Assembly: GCA_019359595.1 (NCBI GenBank)
Contig: JAHHGZ010000021.1
Location: forward strand, 1-64,000
Reading direction: 5' to 3'
Origin: Cyanomargarita calcarea GSE-NOS-MK-12-04C
Lineage (GTDB): Bacteria > Cyanobacteriota > Cyanobacteriia > Cyanobacteriales > Nostocaceae
Length of the DNA: 64,000 nucleotides
In this document: in pieces, positions 45,292 through 54,577 of the stretch
Layout: every line of letters begins with the position of its first letter
How positions within the stretch are numbered: the first letter of the stretch is position 1
Program-made: the position numbers and the translations under genes
Notes under the pieces: model-generated
Told to the model about the DNA's origin: nothing
Seen by the model: only the letters and a program-made list of their open reading frames with translations
Database searches by the model: none

Positions 45292-45357
45292 ACGCAGAGG
45301 AGCGCGGAGAAATTTCCTTTGCGAACCTCTGCGCCAACCTCAGCGTTCCTCTGCGTT
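45291..45357. repeat. 19-bp inverted repeat at the moeA/HAD convergent junction
   Basis: The left arm 45291-45309 begins AACGCAGAGGAGCGCGGAG, and the right arm 45339-45357 is CTCAGCGTTCCTCTGCGTT. They match at 17 of 19 positions with a 29-base loop. It overlaps the moeA stop and may end transcripts in both directions. Confidence 0.8.
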
Positions 45358-45364
45358 AAAAAAA

Positions 45365-46021
45365 TTATTTCCTATCTATCCAAACACCTCTCAAACCAGC
45401 AGCTTTCGCCCCATGATAATCTTCTTTAATGCTATCACCAACGTGCCATGCTTTGTCGGGTGAACAACTATGTTTCTCTAAGGCAGCAGCAAAAATTTTC
45501 GGGTCTGGTTTTGCAGCACCGACTTGAGTACAAATTGTTACAGACTGAAAAAACTCTCTTAATTCTAAGTCTTGCAATACTGAATAAATCCGGGAGTCAA
45601 AATTGGATAGGATTCCCAGTTCAATCCCTTGCTTGCGCCAATTGTTCAATGCTGATAATACATCAGGATAGACAAACCACGGGTCAGCCGTACCAAAGTG
45701 GATGTATAACTCGCTAAAAAATGTCGGAAAATCGGAAAATTGTTGGATAACCCCTGCTGCTTCAAAAGTCCGGTAGGCGATCGCACCCCACCATTGAAAC
45801 TCAAGAGCAGGGATTTCTTGCAGTTCGGTATTGGGAAATATTGGCGGTGGTGCTGAAGAGAAAGTAGTATAAAATGCTTGATTTACAGCTTGAGCAGAAA
45901 CTTGGACACCAAACTCCTGCGCTATCTGACTGTATACTTCACCTACACTGCCTTTGATGCCGAAGAGTGTGCCAACAGCATCTACAAAAATCACTTTGGG
46001 TTGCTTTACACTGCGTTCCAT
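45365..46021 (-). CDS. HAD family hydrolase (subfamily IA), atypical first motif
   Basis: The 218-residue protein belongs to the haloacid dehalogenase-like hydrolases, HDHD3-like branch. The nucleophile Asp is in VIFVDAVGTLF (~residue 13), but the second position of DxD is Val, so the usual acid/base aspartate is absent. This DAVGT form is common among cyanobacterial relatives. ILSNFDSR supplies motif II, KPDPKIF motif III and HVGDSIKEDYHGAKAAG motif IV. The substrate is unknown, and phosphatase activity may be weak or altered. Confidence 0.88.
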   Translation of the reverse strand: MERSVKQPKVIFVDAVGTLFGIKGSVGEVYSQIAQEFGVQVSAQAVNQAFYTTFSSAPPPIFPNTELQEIPALEFQWWGAIAYRTFEAAGVIQQFSDFPTFFSELYIHFGTADPWFVYPDVLSALNNWRKQGIELGILSNFDSRIYSVLQDLELREFFQSVTICTQVGAAKPDPKIFAAALEKHSCSPDKAWHVGDSIKEDYHGAKAAGLRGVWIDRK

Positions 46022-46108
46022 CTAAAAACCAGAAATCTTATAAAAGCACCGACGATCAGATTTATTATCATGTCACATTTGGTATCTATATAAATAATTA
46101 AAAAGATT

Positions 46109-46186
46109 GGTAGTTAGTGGGTAGTAGGTAGTAGTTCAGTAAAAATTACAACTAACAACTAACAACCAACAACCAATAACTAACAA
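46109..46186. repeat. Heptamer-type tandem repeats
   Basis: Units of GGTAGTAGT and then ACTAACAACTAACAACC and similar make an STRR array of about 78 bases between the ndbB-like stop and the HAD start. Confidence 0.8.
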
Positions 46187-47383
46187 TTAAAGTTTTGAAA
46201 TTTTATCAATAATCGGACGTGCTAACCAATTAAAACCAACTTTTAATTGATGGTCTAATGTTGGCATTCGATATAAATATGCTAGACGACGGGCTAGGTA
46301 TGCAAATGTCCCTTCTAATTTGAGACCCAAACCTGTGAGGGTGGCATTATCTATACCTAAAGTCATCATTTCACCTAAAGGTTGATAGCGGAAGGGAAGT
46401 AAGGGGCGATTGGTTAGGGATGCCCAGATGTTCCAAGCTGTATAATCGGCTTGTTGGAAAGCAGCTTGAGCGGTGCCAGGGACTTGTTTTCCCTCGGCAT
46501 CGTGAGTGTCAGAACAGTCCCCCAAGGCAAATATTTCAGGATAGTCTATGACTTGTAATGTCGATGTGGTCGTAATTTGACCGCGTTGGTTTTGTTTGAA
46601 GGGAAGGCTCTTGACTACTGGGCTGACTCTGGTTCCTACCGTCCAGATTACTAAATCTACAGGAATTATATCTACTTGACTTTTATAATCTAAGGAGATG
46701 GTGTCTTGTGCGATTGATTCTACTTTAGTTTCTAAATCTAGAAATACTCCCCGCGATTCTAGAGCTCTCTTTGCTGCTTCGCGGTTAAAATCTGGCGAGG
46801 TTTGTAAAATTTGATTACTTAGTTCAATTAACCGAAATCTACCTCTTTCTCCAAGCCTGTCTGCAAGTTTGCAAGCTAATTCTACACCGCTGTAGCCTCC
46901 CCCAACGATCGCCACCCGAATTTTATCAGCATCTGATTCTTCCAAAATTCGCAAGCGTTCTTCTAAGCGGTAGGCATCGTTAATCGTGCGGAAGGGAAAA
47001 GCGTAGGATATGGCACCAGGAACCATATCTAGGGGTGTTTCGCCACCTAATGCCAGTATTAGTTTATCGTAGGGTATTTCTGAACCATCTTGTAAATGTA
47101 CGCGGTGTTCGTCGATGTCTATACCCGCGACAGAAGCTTGACAAAAACGCACACTTGTGCCCTGAAATAGTTCAGTGTAGGGAGGGGCAATTTCCCAAGT
47201 TTGAAGTTCGCCGGTGAGCAATTCGTACAGGAGGGGGGAGAATAGAAAGCGATCGCTTTGGTCTACAAGAACGATTTCGGGTTTCTGCGTGGGTTCCCAA
47301 GGTAACTGGCTTAAGCGCAGAGCGGTATAAAGACCACCAAAGCCTCCACCTAGGATACAAATTTTAGTAGATTGTTGAGTCAT
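46187..47383 (-). CDS. ndbB: Type II NAD(P)H dehydrogenase, NdbB-like
   Basis: The 398-residue flavoprotein is a non-proton-pumping NDH-2 type oxidoreductase. The FAD-binding ILGGGFGGLYTALRL (~10-24) and the second dinucleotide motif VAIVGGGYSGVELA (~157-170) are present, as is the ALGDCSD end segment (~290). Similarity pattern and length fit NdbB, reported to reduce demethylphylloquinone in vitamin K1 synthesis in Synechocystis. The exact NDH-2 paralogue (NdbA/B/C) is inferred. Confidence 0.85.
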   Translation of the reverse strand: MTQQSTKICILGGGFGGLYTALRLSQLPWEPTQKPEIVLVDQSDRFLFSPLLYELLTGELQTWEIAPPYTELFQGTSVRFCQASVAGIDIDEHRVHLQDGSEIPYDKLILALGGETPLDMVPGAISYAFPFRTINDAYRLEERLRILEESDADKIRVAIVGGGYSGVELACKLADRLGERGRFRLIELSNQILQTSPDFNREAAKRALESRGVFLDLETKVESIAQDTISLDYKSQVDIIPVDLVIWTVGTRVSPVVKSLPFKQNQRGQITTTSTLQVIDYPEIFALGDCSDTHDAEGKQVPGTAQAAFQQADYTAWNIWASLTNRPLLPFRYQPLGEMMTLGIDNATLTGLGLKLEGTFAYLARRLAYLYRMPTLDHQLKVGFNWLARPIIDKISKL

Positions 47384-47558
47384 TGGTCTATGGGGTTGGC
47401 AAGTTCTTTTAGTTTAATGATTTATTTGGGTTTATTGCCATTAACCAGCGATTAAAATATTTCCCCTCGTGGAGTTTTGTCTAGGTAAATATCATTTATA
47501 TTAACTTAGATTTATTAACAGCCACTTTGATTTGGGTTTAATATTTCGGGAATTTATT

Positions 47559-49169
47559 TTACCAAGTGATGCGATCGCCCAATTTTTCTCTCAACCTCAC
47601 ACTCACCCCAGAAACTTTATCCAAGTCTTTTAATGATGTGAATTCTTTCTGTTGACGAGCAACTATGATTCTAGAAGCTAATTTTTTACCTACTCCGGGA
47701 AGCGCTTCTAATTCTTTTTGGCTAGCTGTGTTCAGATTAACTTTTTGAATAGCTTTGTTTTCATATGTTGAAGGTGCTGTTACCTTCGGGCACTGTTTTT
47801 GCTGGGTTTTAATTTGGTTTTGGATTCTTCCGGGTAACCCTAGTTTGGCAGTGCGATAAATACGTTCAAATTCTTGTGAATAATGAGCGGCAATTGTGGG
47901 GTTAGAAATCACTAAAACTGCCTCATCATTACCATAATTTGCCGCTTCTGACCAATTATGAGAACCTGTAATTACTGTTTGATTATCTATAACCCCAAAT
48001 TTGTGATGCAACAAATCCCCTTTGGATAATATAGGTACTCCAACTGTGGTTATGGGATTTTGCCAAGGATGGTTATCTATTTCATATTTACATTTATCGC
48101 TTAAAGCAACGCCCATCATATCTAAGGCTTCGCTGTAAGGTCTATAAGCAAAACTCGGCTCGATCAGGCTCCTAATTTTAACATTTTTCTCATGGCGTGT
48201 TCCAAGAATATTCGCAATCCGCTGTTCTGAAAACACGAATAACGCCGTGTCAATTGATTTAGTTGCTGAATTTAATGTTTTGCCAATTAATCCATTACTC
48301 GTTTCAATCCACGGTTGAGTTGGAGATGTCGGTGAAAAATTTATGGTGATTGTGCTATTACCTAAGGTAATTTGTTTTGGTGGACGGAAAGGCTTTTTTA
48401 ACCCAAATTTTTTCTCGGCATAGATGAAATTAAATTCTTCTGTAAATATAGATGCCAATTCGGGGCTATCGATTTTTAATAAGTTATTGGCATTACCTAA
48501 ACTGTTGGGATTGATCAAATCGCCGTGAATGTCTGATAAGGTAAAATTCGCCGAAGTCACGATCGCAATCCGCTGGTCTATAATCAGAAATTTGTGATGC
48601 ATCAAACTGCTGCCTTTGCTGCCATCTGCGGTATCATCTATCCAAGGAATTTTAGCGTTCCGTAAAATTATTAAAGCATCTCTTTGATTGACTTCCTCTG
48701 TACTGGTTTTGCCATCTTTGTTTATATCTACAAATTTGCTAAACTCCTGATATCGTTCTTGCTCTCTCTTTTGCAATTTTTTGACTTCTTGGGCTGTCAA
48801 ACTACTCCAAGGACGACTGTAATTATTTTCTAAAATTAGCCTAACCTTGACCCCAGCTTTATGTCTGTCAGCTAATGCTTCTGCAATTTTGGGTAAACGA
48901 AATTCTTGTACCGCAACATCGACTGTAGATTTTGCCTGGGAAATAGAATCGATAATCTGTTTTTCTAAATCATCCCCCAGACGGGTTTGCTGGCGGTAAG
49001 GTTCTTTGTATTCTTCTGATTCAGTATGGTTGAAGTAAACTTGAATTAGCAAATCTTGCGGTAACGGTTGCGGACGTTTACTCTGAGATTGGAGTCCTTT
49101 GCAAGCTGTAAGGAGAAATATTAATAAAAAGAGATAATAAAAATGCCGTTTGGTAGAGAGAAGCTGCAC
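47559..49169 (-). CDS. Phospholipase D-like lipoprotein with EF-hand-like loop and ComEA-type HhH
   Basis: The 536-residue protein has a lipobox LLTAC (Cys23), so it is an exported lipoprotein. It has two HKD half-sites: HHKFLIIDQRIAIVTSANFT (~215-235) and HHKFGVIDNQTVITGSHNW (~390-410), as in PLD/Nuc nucleases. Inserted in the first half is an EF-hand-like loop, DINKDGKTSTEE (148-159). The C-terminal ~60 residues are a helix-hairpin-helix DNA-binding domain like ComEA (VNLNTASQKELEALPGVGKK). An outward-facing nuclease with DNA binding and calcium control is a reasonable inference. Confidence 0.88.
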   Translation of the reverse strand: MQLLSTKRHFYYLFLLIFLLTACKGLQSQSKRPQPLPQDLLIQVYFNHTESEEYKEPYRQQTRLGDDLEKQIIDSISQAKSTVDVAVQEFRLPKIAEALADRHKAGVKVRLILENNYSRPWSSLTAQEVKKLQKREQERYQEFSKFVDINKDGKTSTEEVNQRDALIILRNAKIPWIDDTADGSKGSSLMHHKFLIIDQRIAIVTSANFTLSDIHGDLINPNSLGNANNLLKIDSPELASIFTEEFNFIYAEKKFGLKKPFRPPKQITLGNSTITINFSPTSPTQPWIETSNGLIGKTLNSATKSIDTALFVFSEQRIANILGTRHEKNVKIRSLIEPSFAYRPYSEALDMMGVALSDKCKYEIDNHPWQNPITTVGVPILSKGDLLHHKFGVIDNQTVITGSHNWSEAANYGNDEAVLVISNPTIAAHYSQEFERIYRTAKLGLPGRIQNQIKTQQKQCPKVTAPSTYENKAIQKVNLNTASQKELEALPGVGKKLASRIIVARQQKEFTSLKDLDKVSGVSVRLREKLGDRITW

Positions 49170-49338
49170 TGGTGTCTGGTAAAAGTAGAACTTGGGTGGA
49201 CTATTTTATAGTTCCCAAAATGTAAGTTTTTTAAACAGCGAGGGTCGCTGAGGTAAGCGCAGGGTTAGGCTGAGATTATAAAAAATGTAGAAAATAGATT
49301 TTGATTGTTACGCCGTGTGTTCTGAGTTTTAATTAGGT

Positions 49339-50508
49339 ATGCAAATTTATTTAGATTACAGTGCTACTACCCCGACCCGAAAAGAAGCGATCGCACGAAT
49401 GCAAGCGGTATTGACACAAGAGTGGGGTAATCCTTCTAGCCTACATGAGTGGGGACAACGAGCAGCCACGGTTTTAGAACAAGCGAGAATGCAAGTTGCT
49501 GGATTAATTCATGCTGTAGATCCAGAATCGGTTATTTTTACTTCCGGAGGCACCGAAGCTGATAATTTAGCAATTATGGGTGTCACTCGTCTCTACACCA
49601 CTCCTCAACATCTAATTATTTCTTGTGTTGAGCATTCCGCAATTTCCGAAACCGTACATTTATTAGAGTTGTGGGGTTGGGAAGTCACGAGATTACCTGT
49701 AGATGCCAAAGGTAGAGTCAATCCACTAGATTTGAAAGCAGCGTTGCAAGATAACACCGTTTTAGTCTCTATAATTTACGGGCAAAGTGAAGTCGGTACT
49801 GTGCAACCGATTGCCGAATTGGGAAATATTGCCCGCAGTCACGGTGCTTTGTTTCACACAGATGCGGTACAAGTGGCCGGACGTTTACCCATTGACGTGC
49901 AATTAATGGCAGTGGATTTACTGAGTTTGTCAAGCCACAAAATTTATGGTCCCCAAGGTGCAGGAGCGTTATATGTACGTCCTGGAGTAAAGCTAATACC
50001 TCTACTGGCAGGTGGTGGTCAAGAATTGCGGATGCGTTCTGGCACCCAAGCTTTACCTGTAATTGCTGGTTTTGGGGTAGCAGCGGAATTAGCTTCGGAA
50101 GAACTTTTAACGGAAATGCCAAGATTGATTAAATTACGCGATCGCCTATTTTCTTTATTGTCTGACATTCCCCATTTAATACCTACAGGCGAACCTATAC
50201 AACGCTTACCTCATCATGTCAGTTTTTGCCTCCAAGACTCTGACGGCGAAAAACTTAGCGGCAAAACTCTGGTAAGGCAAATGAATCTTGCAGGTATTGG
50301 CATAAGTGCTGGTGCAGCCTGTCGTAGTGGTAAACTTAGTCCTAGTCCAATATTGTTGGCGATGGGCTATTCTGAGAAAGTCGCAATGGGTGGCATTCGC
50401 ATGACTTTGGGACGCGATACCACCGAAGCTGATATTGATTGGACAGCAATGGTGTTGAAGCAAGTTTTGCAAAGACTGGCAAATAGTCTCGTTTTAATTA
50501 AGAGTTAG
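49339..50508 (+). CDS. Cysteine desulfurase (NifS/IscS type)
   Basis: The PLP enzyme takes sulfur from cysteine for Fe-S clusters and thio-cofactors. The 389 residues show the family pattern: IYLDYSATTPT at the start, FTSGGTEADNLAI (~68-80), the PLP lysine in SLSSHKIYGPQGAGAL (~200), and the catalytic Cys in SAGAACRSGKLSPS (~325). It is of the group I NifS/IscS type. No nif or iscU gene is near, so it is most likely the housekeeping enzyme. Its last codon and stop lie at the head of a TTAGGAG repeat. Confidence 0.95.
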   Translation: MQIYLDYSATTPTRKEAIARMQAVLTQEWGNPSSLHEWGQRAATVLEQARMQVAGLIHAVDPESVIFTSGGTEADNLAIMGVTRLYTTPQHLIISCVEHSAISETVHLLELWGWEVTRLPVDAKGRVNPLDLKAALQDNTVLVSIIYGQSEVGTVQPIAELGNIARSHGALFHTDAVQVAGRLPIDVQLMAVDLLSLSSHKIYGPQGAGALYVRPGVKLIPLLAGGGQELRMRSGTQALPVIAGFGVAAELASEELLTEMPRLIKLRDRLFSLLSDIPHLIPTGEPIQRLPHHVSFCLQDSDGEKLSGKTLVRQMNLAGIGISAGAACRSGKLSPSPILLAMGYSEKVAMGGIRMTLGRDTTEADIDWTAMVLKQVLQRLANSLVLIKS

Positions 50509-50538
50509 GAGTGAGGAGTTAGGAGTTAAAAGTGAAAA
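50505..50538. repeat. TTAGGAG heptamer repeat at the desulfurase stop
   Basis: GAGTTAGGAGTGAGGAGTTAGGAG: the stop codon TAG falls in the first unit. Similar units on the opposite strand recur at 50693-50738. Confidence 0.8.
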
Positions 50539-50590
50539 ATTTATAAGCGATCGCTTAAACTCATAACTTACATATTTCACCAAGCCGCAA

Positions 50591-50638
50591 CACCCTAGAA
50601 GGGTGTCGCTATACGCACAAAGCCCACCTGCGTGGGCT
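50591..50638. repeat. 48-bp double-hairpin repeat, copy 2
   Basis: Same layout as 33841-33888: CACCCTAGAAGGGTG then AGCCCAC/GTGGGCT, with nearly all differences limited to the spacer between hairpins. It lies between the desulfurase and DUF1995 genes. Confidence 0.85.
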
Positions 50639-50752
50639 GTATCATTAGACCTATCCTTATAGGGTAGATGCATTCCGGTGAGATAACCCATAACTCCTAA
50701 CTCCTAACTCCTCACTCCTAACTTCTAACTCCTAACTCTCTCATTTCCCATC

Positions 50753-51484
50753 ATGGCTGAATTACCAAAAACTTTAGAAGATGCGATTATCCAAGCCCGT
50801 GAAGCTACCCAAGTAGCAATAGCAGACGGGTATACTCGCTTACAAGTAGAATTGCTGTTTCCAGAACTCAAGCCGATGCCTGTGGCAGAGCAATTCCTGC
50901 CATTATTTGAGCAATACGGCGATAAAGTCAAGATTCTCTTTCCTGATGCAGGTGGTGCGGCTCTTGCCAAACGCGACTGGGTAGATGTGCCTTTTAAAAT
51001 GTCTGATATTGGCAGTGGAAGAACCGCCACACAGATGAAAATTCAGCCAGAGGATAAGATTTTTTTGGTTGTCGCCCCAACTGCGGTAGAAGTATTACAA
51101 TTGGAAAAGTTATGTGAAGAAATAGGCGATCGCCCTGTTGTTATATTGACTCCTCGGATGGAAGATGCTGGCACTGTTGGTATTGGTTATACTGCTAGAG
51201 AAACTCGCCGACGTTTTATTAGCACGATAGAGTCTTGTTATTATCTCCGCCCCGTAGACGATGAAACTGCAGTTTTTCGCTGCTACCCTGGAATGTGGGA
51301 AGTTTGGTTAGAGACAAATGGCGAATATCAAAAGATTGCCGAATTAGCCAAAAAGCCTTCAGGTGATGAGTTAGACGCCATCCTGATGAAAGGAGGGCAA
51401 ACATTAGGCGACAATCCCATACCCATCAAAAAACCCAGCGTCTTCAAAGGATTGCAAAGATTTTTAAAGGCGTTGAGTAGTTGA
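50753..51484 (+). CDS. DUF1995 domain protein (LPA3-like)
   Basis: The 243-residue protein fills one DUF1995 domain, conserved in cyanobacteria and plastids. The pattern LEDAIIQAREATQVAIADG (~7-25), VELLFPELKPMPVAEQFLPL and FPDAGGAALAKRDW (~64-77) is typical. The plant homologue LPA3 aids photosystem II assembly, which makes a thylakoid-related role possible here; I do not see a catalytic motif. It starts right after a block of ACTCCTA repeats. Confidence 0.88.
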   Translation: MAELPKTLEDAIIQAREATQVAIADGYTRLQVELLFPELKPMPVAEQFLPLFEQYGDKVKILFPDAGGAALAKRDWVDVPFKMSDIGSGRTATQMKIQPEDKIFLVVAPTAVEVLQLEKLCEEIGDRPVVILTPRMEDAGTVGIGYTARETRRRFISTIESCYYLRPVDDETAVFRCYPGMWEVWLETNGEYQKIAELAKKPSGDELDAILMKGGQTLGDNPIPIKKPSVFKGLQRFLKALSS

Positions 51485-51509
51485 AAAAAAAGAGTTAGGA
51501 GCTTAGGGA

Positions 51510-51590
51510 TGCCCTCACCCAACCCTCTCCCTTGGGAGAGGGCTATTTTCCCCCTTCTCCCTTGGGAGAAGGGGCTAGGGGATGAGGGCA
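51510..51590. repeat. Nested palindromic element (three-way junction)
   Basis: Outer arms TGCCCTCA (51510-51517) and TGAGGGCA (51583-51590) enclose CCCTCTCCC/GGGAGAGGG (51523-51542) and CCCCTTCTCCC/GGGAGAAGGGG (51551-51574). It lies between the convergent DUF1995 and metalloprotease genes and could terminate both. Confidence 0.85.
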
Positions 51591-51613
51591 TACAGGGAGG
51601 TTCTAACTTTTTT

Positions 51614-54577
51614 TCAATTTCCTTGCAACTGGGCATTCAAAGCTTTATTAATGCGATCGCGTGTTTCCAGAAGATGGGCTTTGGTATATTCGTCGTCGGA
51701 ACGCGCTCCATCTAATTTTTCATTAAGCTGTTTGAGTTTATACCAAGCTAAAGTCCGGGCATCTTCTGGAACTGCTTCTTTTCGCAACACCATACCGGTT
51801 AACATATTCATATATTCCCGCTGTAATCCCCGTCGCAGACTTGATATTTTCATTGGCTTGCCATTTGGTTTGAGTACTTCTGTCCAGATGCCATTCTGTA
51901 AGGTATCAAATAGTTCAGGTAAACTCAGTGATTTTCCGGGTTGACTCTTAAGCTCGATATCTTTGAGACGGGAGAGGCGATCGGCTGAAAGTAAGTCTTG
52001 CAATACTAAAGTTTGGATGAACAGAATTAGATCGTGAATGGGATAGTCCAACCGACCCATGCGGGGTGTACTACCCCAATGTCGCCAGCGCGATGGTGCT
52101 AGTTTATTCAGTAATTCTGGCGAGAAATTCAGGGCACTCTCATCAAAAATATACTTTTGTAGCATTCCTAAAGCTTGCCGTTGTTTTTCCACTGGGACTG
52201 GTTCAAATGGTAAGCGTTTTTTGCTATTGCCTCCGTTGACCCTGTAGAAAGATTGACCGCCAATGTATTTGCTGGCAAAATAAATATTTTGGAAATAATT
52301 CCCCAAAACTGTGCCAAAGCGTTCGCTGACATCACTGTAACTTTCGCCTTCCATTGGGTAACGCTTGTCCAATTTGTCCCACATGACGCGAGCATTATCC
52401 AACTGCCACTGAGAATAAATTAATACATTACTGCTATTATCCCAAGCATCGGCGGTTGGGTCTAAATCGCGAACATCTTCATCTGTAGAATAACTCAACT
52501 CTGGTTTATCAGATTGCTCGGCAATTTTATCCAAAAATGGCTTTTCAGCTTTTGGGGTTGGTGCGGTAATTGCAGTATAACCATAGGCGATCGCCCACTC
52601 GTCATAGGGTCCCACCATATTGGGGAAATAATCTCCCTGTTTTGTGCCTTGAGGAGCAATATTTGGGGGGATATAATCCATTACTGAAGTGGTTAAACCT
52701 TTATTGCGGGTGATTTCCTTATTGTTCATCTCCTCTGGTTCTAATAGCGTACTACCCCGAAAATTGTGGCGCAAACCTAGAGTATGTCCGACTTCGTGAG
52801 CGATAATTAAACGTAAGTATTCATGGATATACTGTTTTACTTGTGCGTCTGTAGGCTTTGGTTCTTGCAACAGCGTCATCGCCATTTTTCCAAAAGCGAA
52901 CTGATTTGCAGCTTGCATCCCATAGCAAAGATCATACTCCCCAGCCATTTTGGATATTCTGTTAACAAGCTCGTTTGGCTTTGGGGTCGAATTGCCTTTA
53001 GCATCTAAACCATTACTACAAAGCAAACGATTTTGCATCATTGCCGATAGAGAAGTCCGCGCTTCTGTTTGACTCGGTTCGATAATTTTGCCATACTCGC
53101 TCTTCAGTGCCCGCACAAAGCTAGCATCAACAAGAATATCTGCGTCTAAAATTTCTCCGTTCAACGGATTAACACGGGATGGCCCCAGGGCAAAATATCC
53201 ATCTACCGTATTAATCCAGCGAATCGTATTGTAGCGGATATCTGCTGGGTCCCAAGTCGCATCATCTGGCATTTGCTTGACTTGGATGGCATCTTTGAAA
53301 CCCGCTTTTTCAAAAGCTTTGTTCCACATCAACACCCCTTCTTTAATCGCATCCCGGTACTCAAAGGGAACTGCATTATCAATCCAGAAGATAACTGGTT
53401 TTTTCGGTGGAGAAATTGCCGCACTCGGGTCTAGTTTTTCTAAATTCCAGCGGTTGATGTATCTAACAAACGGTTCTCGGCGATCGCCATCGGATAAATC
53501 TTGGTAAGCGGTGATAAAATAACCCACACGTTCGTCTGCTAAACGCGCTCGATAACTGTTTTCAGGTAGTTGGGACAGACTGTAGTGAACCCGCAAAGTA
53601 TAGCCACGATTATCAGCTAGTGCCCCAAAATTTTTTAACCCACTGTCTTTGGCACCGGCACTACCGATAAAATTTAAAACAGACTCAATTTCTATATTCT
53701 GAGGAAAAGCTTTCGCACTCCCAAAATAAGATTGCTCCATTGTCCCCGGAACTCCCAAACTCGCAGATAAGCCAGCTAAATCAGTGAGTAGTAAATCTCC
53801 CAAATCAATTAAAATCGTTTTGCGTTCTTGATTAATGCTTTTAATCGGGATAGTGTAGAGAACAGAATCGCTAAAAGAACGGGCTAGCGATCGCGCTTGT
53901 GGATCGCCTTCACGGGTGCGAAAATTCACATTCCGGACAACAAAATTTAAGTTGTTATTCACCCGCTTAAAATAAAACAGAAAATCTTGCAACGGCATCC
54001 CGCTATAGATTCCAGCTTCACCAATCCCAGATTCTAGAGTGCCTGTAGCCAAGTAATTATTATTTAGCTGTTCCGGCTTAATCTCTAAATAAACCTTATT
54101 CTTGTCCTTTTGACGATAAAGGGTAAACAACCCATTTAACTTTTGGGTGTTCTTAATTACATCATCAAACGGCTCTAATTCATCCTTTTTGACACCTGTG
54201 GGTCTATCCGATGGTTTTTTCTGGCTATTTGCTGGAGCTTTGCCCACTTCCAAAAAAGGTTGTGCCGTCTTTTTCGCATCCTTAACCACCCAAATGAAAG
54301 GCTCAGATTTTACCTGCTTGTTCTGATCTAAAGTCCATACCTTTGAGGAAAAAGAGGGGGAAACCCGCAGAGCTTGAGTGTGAAGTTTTCGACCTATCTC
54401 TGTTTTCTTCCCTTTGTCCCCCCATACCCCTAGTCCCTTATTAACCGTCTTTAGAGTATTATCTGGAGTCGAACTCGCATCTGTTAACTTGGCACTGGCA
54501 GTTGCTATTGAGAGAAACAAACCATGCAATAATACGACACAAAAGGTAAATTTCTTCATCCGATCCATCTTTGGCAA
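51614..54577 (-). CDS. Large exported zinc metalloprotease (DUF5117/DUF5118 type)
   Basis: The 987-residue protein has an N-terminal signal (MKKFTFCVVLLHGLFLSIATASA, from the third Met). The zinc motif is HEVGHTLGLRHNF (~residue 600), an extended HExxHxxGxxH of metzincin type, followed by a conserved Met near SVMDYIPPN. The long N-terminal part is an all-beta DUF5117-like region with KTVYLEIK-like strands; the C-terminal part is helical (DUF4953-like). Such enzymes are exported or periplasmic; the substrate is unknown. The second and third Met are better starts than the first. Confidence 0.92.
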   Translation of the reverse strand: MPKMDRMKKFTFCVVLLHGLFLSIATASAKLTDASSTPDNTLKTVNKGLGVWGDKGKKTEIGRKLHTQALRVSPSFSSKVWTLDQNKQVKSEPFIWVVKDAKKTAQPFLEVGKAPANSQKKPSDRPTGVKKDELEPFDDVIKNTQKLNGLFTLYRQKDKNKVYLEIKPEQLNNNYLATGTLESGIGEAGIYSGMPLQDFLFYFKRVNNNLNFVVRNVNFRTREGDPQARSLARSFSDSVLYTIPIKSINQERKTILIDLGDLLLTDLAGLSASLGVPGTMEQSYFGSAKAFPQNIEIESVLNFIGSAGAKDSGLKNFGALADNRGYTLRVHYSLSQLPENSYRARLADERVGYFITAYQDLSDGDRREPFVRYINRWNLEKLDPSAAISPPKKPVIFWIDNAVPFEYRDAIKEGVLMWNKAFEKAGFKDAIQVKQMPDDATWDPADIRYNTIRWINTVDGYFALGPSRVNPLNGEILDADILVDASFVRALKSEYGKIIEPSQTEARTSLSAMMQNRLLCSNGLDAKGNSTPKPNELVNRISKMAGEYDLCYGMQAANQFAFGKMAMTLLQEPKPTDAQVKQYIHEYLRLIIAHEVGHTLGLRHNFRGSTLLEPEEMNNKEITRNKGLTTSVMDYIPPNIAPQGTKQGDYFPNMVGPYDEWAIAYGYTAITAPTPKAEKPFLDKIAEQSDKPELSYSTDEDVRDLDPTADAWDNSSNVLIYSQWQLDNARVMWDKLDKRYPMEGESYSDVSERFGTVLGNYFQNIYFASKYIGGQSFYRVNGGNSKKRLPFEPVPVEKQRQALGMLQKYIFDESALNFSPELLNKLAPSRWRHWGSTPRMGRLDYPIHDLILFIQTLVLQDLLSADRLSRLKDIELKSQPGKSLSLPELFDTLQNGIWTEVLKPNGKPMKISSLRRGLQREYMNMLTGMVLRKEAVPEDARTLAWYKLKQLNEKLDGARSDDEYTKAHLLETRDRINKALNAQLQGN

